In this document: one piece after another, positions 17,758 to 24,480 of the stretch
Layout: each line of letters begins with the position of its first letter
Numbering within the stretch: position 1 is the first letter of the stretch
Notes under the pieces: generated by a model
What the model was told of the DNA's origin: nothing
Seen by the model: the letters and a program-made list of their open reading frames with translations, nothing else
The model's database searches: none
NCBI GenBank assembly: GCA_963640395.1
Contig: CAVHZH010000001.1
Coordinates: forward strand, 26,390 to 90,389
Length of the DNA stretch: 64,000 nt
Source: W0P33-017 sp963640395
Lineage (GTDB): Bacteria; Bacillota; Clostridia; Lachnospirales; Lachnospiraceae
Direction of reading: 5' to 3'
Made by a program: the position numbers and the translations under genes

Positions 17758-19602
17758 TTACTTTCTTTTCAGGAAAGCCGCTACATCAACCGCGCTCCGT
17801 GTTTTTGGCCATTGTCTGGCGCGCTGCTGCATCGCGGGTTTCCGCAATTCATCCGTCTTGATAGTTGCACTTGCCTTCACCGTCCCTGAATAAGACTTTA
17901 ACGAAACGGAACCGTTGATGAAATATCTTCTCTGGTTTTTAGCCGGTGACATCTTTTTGATTTCTGCTCCGCCTTTTCTGGGCTTCACAGCCTTCATCTC
18001 CGGTTTCTCGGCTCCGCCCTGACGGGGCTCTACCCTCTTCATCTCCGGCTTTGTTGCTCCGCCCTGTCGCGGCTCTACTGCCTTCATTTCCGGCTTTATT
18101 GCTCCGCCCTTACGTGCCGCAGCTTCAAGATCGCTCTTGCGCTTTTCATTTTCCAGCACAGCAGCACTGTTTTTCACCGTTCCTGTATAATTTTCCTTAC
18201 TTGTTGATCCCTCTATAAAATACCTTCTCTGGTCTTTCGTCGGGGACATCTGTTTGATTTCTGCTCCGCCCTTACGTGCCGCAGCTTCGAGCTCACTCTT
18301 ACGCTTTTCGTCTGTCAGCACAGTCGCGCTGGTTTTCACCTTTCCTGTATAATCTTTCTGGCTCTTGGAACCTTCGATAAAATATCTTCTCTGGTTTTCA
18401 GCCGGTGACATCTTTTTGATTTCTGCTCCGCCTTTTCTGGGCTTCACAGCCTTCATCTCCGGTTTCACAGCTCCACCCTTTCGCGCCGCAGCCTCAAGCT
18501 CATCCTTTCGCTTTTCGTCTGTCAGCACAGTTGCGCTGCTCTTTACGGTTCCTTTATAATCTTTCTGACTCTTGGAACCCTCAATAAAATATTTCCTCTG
18601 GTTTTTAGCCGATGACATTTCTTTCTTCTCTGCGCCGCCCTTTCTGGGCTCTACAGCTTTCATTATCGGCTTGTTCGCTCCGCCCTGACGTGCCAGCTTT
18701 TCCATTTCCTCACGACCCAGTTCGTCTTTATTGACTGTCGCACTATTGCCCTTGGAGCCCTTATAGCCTGCCACTGACTTTGAGCCCGGCATGAAGAAGC
18801 GTTTTGCCGCTTTTTCACGTTCAGAAATCGGTGCCATCTCATTTGTTGTCGCAATTCCCCTTGCGTCTGAAATTTTTATTTTCTTAACAGACTCACCTTT
18901 GTAATTGAGAATATAATCAGGAATATCCTTGACATCCTTATCCACATACATATGAGCCTTCGCCTCAAGATCTTTCTTTGCCAGCTCATTGATACCGTAG
19001 GTTGCGAGTTTTGTGGCCTTAACCTCAGCGTCACGCTCCATGTTTGCATGATCTTTCTTCATGCTCCATGTCTTACGTTTTGATGTGGTTGACGGATTAT
19101 CCACGCATACCATTTCCCGGTACGCGATCGTCGTTGTCTCCACAAGCAGACCGGAACGCTCCGCATTCAGTTCTCCAAAATCCTTTGCAATAACGGTACA
19201 GCCGGTAAATGTATAGACACGCTGCATGGAATCAGACAGATCCAGCACCTCGCCATCGCCCGAATAACGGCTCACCTGCAGAAGTACCGGTAGAATCAGT
19301 TCTGTGCCGAGTGCCAGCGGATCTAACATGTCAATGCCGACATAACGCTCCACCTGAAAGGTCAGCGGCTTGCTGATCGGCTTGCGAAGCATATGTACAT
19401 AATCATTCAGTCCACCCTCCTGCAATGTCTCATACTCGTTCTCACGATGAAATACATGTACGGACTTGCATGGCAGATTATAGATACCTTCAACCTGAAG
19501 GGTAAAATTATAATTAACAAGCGGTGTCAGACCCTGATTGGATGTCATATCCCAATCCAGTCCGGAGCCCCAGCTCGTGCCATCGTCATAATAATTCGCC
19601 AT
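17758..19602 (-). CDS. Tube-like protein (gp19-type N-terminus) with a long basic repeat extension
   Basis: 614 aa from ATG 19602, preceded by AGAGGAAGG; an upstream GTG at 19620 would overlap that site. Residues about 1-175 resemble a T4 gp19/Afp5-type tube domain: NYNFTLQVEGIYNLPCKSV, a long-loop segment, HMLRKPISKPLTFQVERYV and VYTFTGCTVIAKDFGELNAE, with a conserved late strand LLVETTTIAYREM. A linker (about 180-255) follows, then about 340 residues of repeats rich in K, R, G and A. A normal tube or tube-initiator subunit is 150-200 aa, so the extension more than triples its size. The protein sits where the Afp5-like tube initiator would be expected. The extension could line the lumen, hold cargo or set length (inference). 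Confidence 0.8.
   Translation of the reverse strand: MANYYDDGTSWGSGLDWDMTSNQGLTPLVNYNFTLQVEGIYNLPCKSVHVFHRENEYETLQEGGLNDYVHMLRKPISKPLTFQVERYVGIDMLDPLALGTELILPVLLQVSRYSGDGEVLDLSDSMQRVYTFTGCTVIAKDFGELNAERSGLLVETTTIAYREMVCVDNPSTTSKRKTWSMKKDHANMERDAEVKATKLATYGINELAKKDLEAKAHMYVDKDVKDIPDYILNYKGESVKKIKISDARGIATTNEMAPISEREKAAKRFFMPGSKSVAGYKGSKGNSATVNKDELGREEMEKLARQGGANKPIMKAVEPRKGGAEKKEMSSAKNQRKYFIEGSKSQKDYKGTVKSSATVLTDEKRKDELEAAARKGGAVKPEMKAVKPRKGGAEIKKMSPAENQRRYFIEGSKSQKDYTGKVKTSATVLTDEKRKSELEAAARKGGAEIKQMSPTKDQRRYFIEGSTSKENYTGTVKNSAAVLENEKRKSDLEAAARKGGAIKPEMKAVEPRQGGATKPEMKRVEPRQGGAEKPEMKAVKPRKGGAEIKKMSPAKNQRRYFINGSVSLKSYSGTVKASATIKTDELRKPAMQQRARQWPKTRSAVDVAAFLKRK
17806..18843 (-). repeat. Coding repeats in the tube-like protein (about 50-aa and 15-aa units)
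   Basis: Two interleaved repeat families seen in the translation. Five units of about 50 aa share the pattern MSPAxNQRRYFIEGSxS, then YxGTVKxSATV, then DExRKxELEAAARKGGA. Five units of 15 aa read xKPEMKAVEPRxGGA. Unit starts, counted from the GTG at 19620, are near residues 262, 335, 404, 458 and 557 for the long unit, and 316, 385, 508, 523 and 538 for the short unit. Three short units stand in tandem between the last two long ones, which suggests growth by unequal exchange. Confidence 0.9.
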
Positions 19603-19645
19603 AGATTTCCTTCCTCTCACAGTCTGTCTTCATGACTTCCGGTTC

Positions 19646-19843
19646 TTATCTGTCCGGCTTCATATCTAAAATACTCTTTTCTTTCGATTTTTTGGAGGGA
19701 TTCAAGCTCTTATTTATCTCAGAAATCTCACTGCACCATTGTCTCCTGCTCGTATGCTCCAGCTTCATAACCTCATCCATACTCCAGTGAAAATAATATG
19801 AGATAAAAGACATCTCCCGATAAAGCTCCTCCTTCGGATACAG
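19646..19843 (-). CDS. DUF6760-like small CIS protein with apparent CTG start
   Basis: 65 codons. The protein begins LYPKEELYREMSFISYYFHW, then SMDEVMKLEHTSRRQWCSEI and SEINKSLN. This matches the small CIS-associated family I know as DUF6760, whose members read Y-P-x-x-x-L-Y-E-E-V-A-F-I-A-Y-x-F-H-W-S, in the expected place between the tail-assembly protein and the tube-like protein. No ATG, GTG or TTG precedes the conserved start in frame after the upstream stop. CTG at 19841-19843 sits six bases after GAGGAGGG, so it is the likely initiator. That Shine-Dalgarno lies inside the end of the upstream gene, so the pair should be translationally coupled. Internal ATGs (for example REM) would remove the conserved N-terminus. 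Function unknown; probably an assembly factor. Confidence 0.75.
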   Translation of the reverse strand: MYPKEELYREMSFISYYFHWSMDEVMKLEHTSRRQWCSEISEINKSLNPSKKSKEKSILDMKPDR

Positions 19844-19845
19844 CT

Positions 19846-20208
19846 TTATCCCTCCTCGGTAAAATTTAACGGCACCTTAAAGATCTCTCCGCACTCCGGA
19901 CATACACATTCCATCATCGGAGGTTCGATATCATTGATCCTCTGGTACATATCCTGTAAAAATGCAAGGTCAGCCGTAAACAGCTTTTCGATGATATTCA
20001 CCCCGACCATCGGCACACCCTCCAGCTCCGTAATCACCTTGCTCAGAATCACAATCGTCAGATAAGACGGATTGCTGAGCACACGCGGATCACGCGTTGC
20101 GCTGATCTCGTCCCCGGCAGTCGCCAGACGCATCTTTCCATTGCGGTGAAGCTCACCGTTTGCATCCATATAGCCCTTCGGCAGTGTGAATTCAAATACT
20201 GTTTCCAT
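19846..20208 (-). CDS. CIS/phage tail assembly protein with a C-terminal CPxCG knuckle
   Basis: 120 aa from ATG 20208, preceded by GAGAGGG at 8 bases; an in-frame start at 20247 has no ribosome site. The sequence fits the small tail-assembly family found in extracellular CIS loci between tube and DUF6760: FTLPKGYMDANGELHRNGKM, RLATAGDEISATRDPRVLSN, PSYLTIVILSKVITEL, LFTADLAFLQDMYQRIN. It ends with CVCPECGEIFKVPLNF, half of a zinc-ribbon-like site (CxCPxCG), so metal binding would need a partner or a dimer. It is probably a chaperone or assembly factor for the tube-like protein encoded next; the exact role is not established. Confidence 0.82.
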   Translation of the reverse strand: METVFEFTLPKGYMDANGELHRNGKMRLATAGDEISATRDPRVLSNPSYLTIVILSKVITELEGVPMVGVNIIEKLFTADLAFLQDMYQRINDIEPPMMECVCPECGEIFKVPLNFTEEG

Positions 20209-20257
20209 AACATTTGCCCTCTCTTTGTGCTTCTTATAATTCCTCACGCTATCATCA

Positions 20258-20329
20258 GGTTCCCCGCCAAAATGAAGCCTTCTTTCGCGGTTTCAGCTTG
20301 GCGGGAAACCTGCATCCTGCAGGTTTCCC
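20258..20329 (-). repeat. Strong intercistronic hairpins between tube and assembly genes
   Basis: Two nested inverted repeats. Arms 20258-20270 and 20298-20310 (GGTTCCCCGCCAA against TTGGCGGGAAACC) pair with one mismatch. Arms 20303-20314 and 20318-20329 (GGGAAACCTGCA against TGCAGGTTTCCC) are perfect with a 3-base loop. The two structures share 20303-20310, so they are mutually exclusive. They follow the abundant sheath and tube genes, so they could reduce or stabilise expression of downstream genes (inference). Confidence 0.75.
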
Positions 20330-20354
20330 TTTGATATCTGTTTCCAGCCATATC

Positions 20355-20852
20355 CTAGTTGGGGATAATTAACTCCTCATAAGCCAGCTCTACAGACTCG
20401 ATTGCAACATCACTGGTCTTTGCATCCAGATCAGGAGCAGTATACTTTGTCACCCATGCATTGCTTAATACCCATACACGTGTACCTGTAATAGTATCCT
20501 GCTTGGTCTGCGGAGCACCGCCGTTGATATCGATCATCTCGATCTGTACGTTGTTACGCGGCATCTCGCCACGAACCTCGCTGACACACTCCTGAATCCA
20601 TGTCTTGAAGGCGCTGTCCAGTGTGTATCCAAATTTTAAGGTTACGTTTCCGTGCTTTACAAGTCCGGGGATCTTTACCGGAGCAAGGCTGTTCGCATTG
20701 CCCTGACGGAACTCGATCACATCAACAGTTGCTTCCACGCCGGTCACCTCACTAAATGCTGCGGTTCCGCTCACACCGTCAACGGTAACGAGGAAGTTCA
20801 TTTTAGTCAACGGATATGCAAGTAGTTTTCCATTGCTCTCATATGTTGCCAT
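20355..20852 (-). CDS. Inner tube protein (gp19/Afp1-like)
   Basis: 165 aa, the usual size for a T4 gp19-type tail tube subunit. Motifs: YPLTKMNFLVTVDGVSGTAA, FSEVTGVEATVDVIEFRQGN, PGLVKHGNVTLKFGYT and VWVLSNAWVTKYTAPDLDAK, followed by VAIESVELAYEELII. The last strand motif (ESVELAYEEL) is typical. It polymerises as hexameric rings inside the sheath. It lies 63 bases after the sheath gene with a short hairpin between them, and just before stronger hairpins. The separation of the main tube gene from the repeat-bearing tube-like gene resembles the Afp1/Afp5 pair. Confidence 0.95.
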   Translation of the reverse strand: MATYESNGKLLAYPLTKMNFLVTVDGVSGTAAFSEVTGVEATVDVIEFRQGNANSLAPVKIPGLVKHGNVTLKFGYTLDSAFKTWIQECVSEVRGEMPRNNVQIEMIDINGGAPQTKQDTITGTRVWVLSNAWVTKYTAPDLDAKTSDVAIESVELAYEELIIPN

Positions 20853-20881
20853 AAGTTATCTCTCCTTTTCTTTTACTCGTT

Positions 20882-20908
20882 ATAACTGCTCAGTTCCTTC
20901 ACAGTTAT
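20882..20908 (-). repeat. Short inverted repeat between sheath and tube genes
   Basis: Arms ATAACTG (20882-20888) and CAGTTAT (20902-20908). The sequence between and around the arms is closely similar to a second copy at 58170-58194 (arms TAACTGT and ACAGTTA, loops CAGTTCCTTC and CAGTACCCTC), so it looks like a dispersed repeat. Confidence 0.6.
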
Positions 20909-20915
20909 GCTTATT

Positions 20916-22616
20916 CTATTCCTCTGCTTCTCCGCCAGCTTCTGCAGTATGCTGTGTTACGCGGAAGATCACGAACTCTGCCGGACGTGAAGGTGCAATA
21001 CCGATATTGCAGATCAATCTGCCGTTCATGATATCGTCACGGCTCATCGTAGAAGGTCCGATCTCTACGAAATATGCCTCTGATGCAGAAGATCCTGCGA
21101 GCATTCCATTTCTCCACATTCCATCGAGGAATGATGAAATTGTCATGCTGACTCTCTGCCATAAGGTAGCATCATTGGGCTCGAATACAACCCAGTTGGT
21201 GTTTGCCTTGATGCTCTCCTCCACATAGATAAAGAGTCTGCGGACGTTGATGTACTTGAATGCGCTGTTGCTGCTTGCAGTCTTTGCGCCCCAGATACGG
21301 ATGCCCTGTCCCGGGAATGAACGGATCAGGTTGACTCCCTCGGGATTTAAGATATCCTGCTCTGCCTTTGTATAATTGGTCTTTAATCCGGTACAGAAAA
21401 TTGTCTCGTTTGCCGGAGCCTTGTGTACGCCGCGGTTTACATCTGTTCTGGAATATACACCGAGAACTGCTCCTGAAGGCGGTACAAAATCAGGTTTTCC
21501 GGATGCACGGTCAAATACCTGAATCCAAGGATGATACATAGCTGCATAAGTAGAATCGATCATATTTCTGTAATCGATCAGGTCTTTGGTCTTGTACAGA
21601 TCCTTCGGCATATCGATGACTGCGACACGGTTCTTTAAATTCTCGCAATGTCCGACAAGTGCTACGATCACTTCAGGAATCGTCACACCGGGTACTGCCA
21701 TCATGCTGACATATTCATTCTCAAGGAATGCCTGGATACCTGTACGCTTGCCAGGACCATTATCTTCTCCGATAAATGTAGCAGCGTTCACCTTTCCGAT
21801 TGTTCCATCGCTACCACCCTCAAGTGTGATCATTCCGCTGGTCTGACCATCGCCAAGAATAGCTGCTACCGGATTGCCGATCGTATCCATCGGTGCTACA
21901 GTTACCTTTACAAGCTCACTGGCAGCCAGCTTTGTGCCGATATAATTCGGTGATGTGATGTTGAAACTCAGCTCTGTATATACCTCTGCCTCGTCATTGT
22001 AACGAACGCTTGCATCAACTGTTACCAGATAAGCAACTGTCTTAGGAAGTATAGAGTCATCTACAACCTTTCCTGTGAAGGGCTGCTCAAATACAACTGT
22101 ATTATCAAAAATAGACTTGATTCTGTTGTACTCATCGCCAACAACTACGAGATCTCCCTCACGGAAGCCCTCTACGCTCTTTGCGGTATAGCCCTCGCCT
22201 GCCTCAGCAACGAGCTGCATTTTTTTCTTGGTCACGGTATTGAAGCTGATCTGGATACGGTTACCCCATTTACCTTCATTTGCAGCCTCTGCTGTCAGGA
22301 TGCCTGCTGTCTTAGCTGCGGCTTTTGCATCCTTCGGTACAACACGTGAGATGAAGCATCTGGTTCCACCATTTGCAAAGAACTGCTCAACGCTGCTTGC
22401 AAGATAACGATACTCACCGTGTGTAAACTCACTTAAGAATCCACCAAACTGCTTGGTAAAGCTCTTAAAGCTTGTGACAAAGGAAGGTGCACCGATTGAC
22501 GGTCCTTTTTCTGCCAATCCTACAAAACCTGCGGTACTTGTTCCAACTCCTTCAATGCTTCTGGGGGAATTATCATACTCCTCCACATATACGCCAGGTG
22601 ACAAATATTCAGCCAT
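20916..22616 (-). CDS. Contractile tail sheath protein
   Basis: 566 aa. N-terminus AEYLSPGVYVEEYDNSPRSI and GVGTSTAGFVGLAEKGP is diagnostic of phage/CIS sheath proteins. The conserved C-terminal domain carries YINVRRLFIYVEESIKANTN, WVVFEPNDATLWQRV, a glycine-rich GSSASEAYFVE strand and GRLICNIGIAPSRPAEFVIF. Only one sheath gene is present, unlike the three in Afp/PVC clusters. The preceding RBS is AAAGGAG. The protein forms the outer contractile helix around the tube and drives injection. Middle variable domain about 130-340. Confidence 0.96.
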   Translation of the reverse strand: MAEYLSPGVYVEEYDNSPRSIEGVGTSTAGFVGLAEKGPSIGAPSFVTSFKSFTKQFGGFLSEFTHGEYRYLASSVEQFFANGGTRCFISRVVPKDAKAAAKTAGILTAEAANEGKWGNRIQISFNTVTKKKMQLVAEAGEGYTAKSVEGFREGDLVVVGDEYNRIKSIFDNTVVFEQPFTGKVVDDSILPKTVAYLVTVDASVRYNDEAEVYTELSFNITSPNYIGTKLAASELVKVTVAPMDTIGNPVAAILGDGQTSGMITLEGGSDGTIGKVNAATFIGEDNGPGKRTGIQAFLENEYVSMMAVPGVTIPEVIVALVGHCENLKNRVAVIDMPKDLYKTKDLIDYRNMIDSTYAAMYHPWIQVFDRASGKPDFVPPSGAVLGVYSRTDVNRGVHKAPANETIFCTGLKTNYTKAEQDILNPEGVNLIRSFPGQGIRIWGAKTASSNSAFKYINVRRLFIYVEESIKANTNWVVFEPNDATLWQRVSMTISSFLDGMWRNGMLAGSSASEAYFVEIGPSTMSRDDIMNGRLICNIGIAPSRPAEFVIFRVTQHTAEAGGEAEE

Positions 22617-22670
22617 TGTATATTTCTCCTTTCGTTTTTACATTTGAAAATTCATTTTTGTTTGTTTGTA

Positions 22671-23063
22671 CTATGTTGTACTTACCATCATCTGTCCCGG
22701 ATAGACTACCTGTATAGCTCCCATTCCGTTGGTACAGACGCATTTACAGTCACTTGTCAGACAAGGCTTTCCTCCGATCATTGTCGATGGAGATGTAGGT
22801 ATCCACATGCCTGCCGTCATCGGCATACACGGCTGTGGAGTCAACACTCCAAGCGCTGCAGCTGTCGCCGCCGCCACCTGCGGATTTGCCAGTGAAGTAC
22901 ACATCCCGAAGGGCTGTATATTCACCATTCCCTGTGCATCCTGTATTGTTGCAGCCGGCTGACCGCTAACGGTGCACGTTGTCTGCGATGTGACTTTCAG
23001 ATTCGATGGTGCCGCTCCAAACGGACACGATAACACCGCACCTGTAACTACTATTTCTCCCAT
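22671..23063 (-). CDS. DUF4280 PAAR-like spike tip protein
   Basis: 130 aa. The start EIVVTGAVLSCPFGAAPSNL is the DUF4280 signature (GAxLxCxFG). Later Cys/Pro-rich parts (TPQPCMPMTAGMWIP, then GGKPCLTSDCKCVC) complete the PAAR-like fold, which caps the spike with a sharp, often metal-stabilised tip. It lies directly before the sheath gene, away from the spike gene, a common arrangement in CIS loci of this type. Six cysteines in the second half suggest metal coordination (inference). Very short C-terminal extension, so it does not itself carry a toxin domain. Confidence 0.88.
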   Translation of the reverse strand: MGEIVVTGAVLSCPFGAAPSNLKVTSQTTCTVSGQPAATIQDAQGMVNIQPFGMCTSLANPQVAAATAAALGVLTPQPCMPMTAGMWIPTSPSTMIGGKPCLTSDCKCVCTNGMGAIQVVYPGQMMVSTT

Positions 23064-23073
23064 TTTTTACTCC

Positions 23074-23844
23074 TTACCTCAGTTCATTTTCTACACACTG
23101 ATGAAAATCTACAATCTGAAATCTGTTTTCTCCGTTTACACGGTATCGGACAAGATATTGCACAACCAGTGCATCATCCCTGACACGAAGTAAATAACTG
23201 CCATCCGGTGATACATTTCCAAATACCACCCGGGCTATGGGGGAATTTGCTGTGAATGTCTCTTTGAGCGGTTCTCTGAGTTTCACCATATTCGGCGGCA
23301 CCTCTTCAATTACTTCGATATGCTCGTAATGTTCGTGATCCTCGCTGAGTAATCCATAGTGGACATTCGCGCTGATCAATCCGTAGTGGACATTCTCCAT
23401 GTTCAGTCTGCCTTTCGCCATAAACAGCTTCAACATGCATTTCTTCTCGTTGAATTCACTGCAGCAAAGGTCTGACTGTGAGAGGCTGATCGCCTCAATT
23501 TCCTCCAGGCCTTGAAGTGTACCGGTAAGTGAGCAGAGATGTTCTCCCTTTGCAAGTTTCTCTGACGGTATCAGGAACACTTGTTTTAGAGGCATCGCTT
23601 TATCCAGCTTCTCATACTGTACATCTACCACGGCATCCTCATAGCCACGAACCTTTAGCGTCAGGGTGTTATCCCCGCGCCCGGTATTGATAAAGACGAA
23701 ATTACCGCCGCCTCTTGGAATCGGCCAGCACTGTCTGCCGTCGATAAAGAAACGTACATCCCGTTCCTCTACTGCCACGCCTGTCGTCGTATCGACAAGT
23801 TGGATGACAAGGTCAAGCCTTTGATGGATCGTTGATGCTTCCAC
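23074..23844 (-). CDS. CIS-associated protein of unknown function with beta-sandwich N-terminus
   Basis: 256 aa, no recognised family. The N-terminal ~100 residues look like an Ig- or carboxypeptidase-regulatory-like beta sandwich: LVIQLVDTTTGVAVEERDVR, FFIDGRQCWPIPRGGGNFVF and NTLTLKVRGYEDAVVDVQY. A middle region carries a short internal duplication (NVHYGLISA, NVHYGLLSE). The C-terminal part again has strands (PIARVVFGNVSPDGSYLLRV, VVQYLVRYRV). It sits between DUF4255 and the PAAR-like tip genes, 7 bases downstream of the former. A surface or terminator-associated role is possible; I cannot say more. Confidence 0.7.
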   Translation of the reverse strand: MEASTIHQRLDLVIQLVDTTTGVAVEERDVRFFIDGRQCWPIPRGGGNFVFINTGRGDNTLTLKVRGYEDAVVDVQYEKLDKAMPLKQVFLIPSEKLAKGEHLCSLTGTLQGLEEIEAISLSQSDLCCSEFNEKKCMLKLFMAKGRLNMENVHYGLISANVHYGLLSEDHEHYEHIEVIEEVPPNMVKLREPLKETFTANSPIARVVFGNVSPDGSYLLRVRDDALVVQYLVRYRVNGENRFQIVDFHQCVENELR

Positions 23845-23850
23845 TTATAC

Positions 23851-24441
23851 TCACTCCCTCCCTTCTCCTGTAATATGCAGTCCGAACGTTGCTTCCGCAA
23901 CGCGAGGTGTATTGATAATAACCTCACTGGACAGGAATACGGGTGCCGCCTTGTAAAACAGGCTGATCTGATAAGGCTTGTTGATCGCCTGCCACACCCT
24001 GACCTTTTCCTCCAGACTTATCTTCGCCTGAGATAGTACGATTGGAGGTTCTTGTGTATCCAGCCATGTCTGCAGCTGATCCGGAAGGACGGAGCTGTTG
24101 TCATTGACAATCTGAGCAACCCTTCCAATGATCTTTTGTATATCCGGCGCCTTGAGTCCCATCTGGGAGGAGCCGTTGATAAATACCATATAGTATAATC
24201 CATATGGTCTTGGCGGTTTTTGCAACTGCACCTGACCTCTTTGTATATAAGGCCGCTGCGTAACATCACTTTCCTCTCTCACATCATACAGATACAGTCC
24301 GACGATATAGTCTACATCCTGATCCGCAGGAGAGGAAATCTCTATATTGTTTGGTGAAGGAATCGGCTCCGGACACATTTTCTCTCTCAGTGTCCGGACG
24401 ATATATGCGCTTACATCCGATATTATTGTATAATCTGCCAT
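23851..24441 (-). CDS. DUF4255/Pvc16-like tail terminator
   Basis: 196 aa. Features of the DUF4255 (Pvc16 N-terminal) family: MADYTIISDVSAYIVRTLRE, VDYIVGLYLYDVREES, PPRPYGLYYMVFINGSSQMG and a C-terminal strand PYQISLFYKAAPVFLSS. In Afp/PVC this protein caps the sheath-tube end distal to the baseplate. It opens the particle-gene run in this locus and follows the membrane-protein genes after 40 bases. Length is near the usual ~200 aa. Confidence 0.9.
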   Translation of the reverse strand: MADYTIISDVSAYIVRTLREKMCPEPIPSPNNIEISSPADQDVDYIVGLYLYDVREESDVTQRPYIQRGQVQLQKPPRPYGLYYMVFINGSSQMGLKAPDIQKIIGRVAQIVNDNSSVLPDQLQTWLDTQEPPIVLSQAKISLEEKVRVWQAINKPYQISLFYKAAPVFLSSEVIINTPRVAEATFGLHITGEGRE

Positions 24442-24480
24442 TTTGTCACCTCTAAAAAACGTTTGCCATCATACACACCG

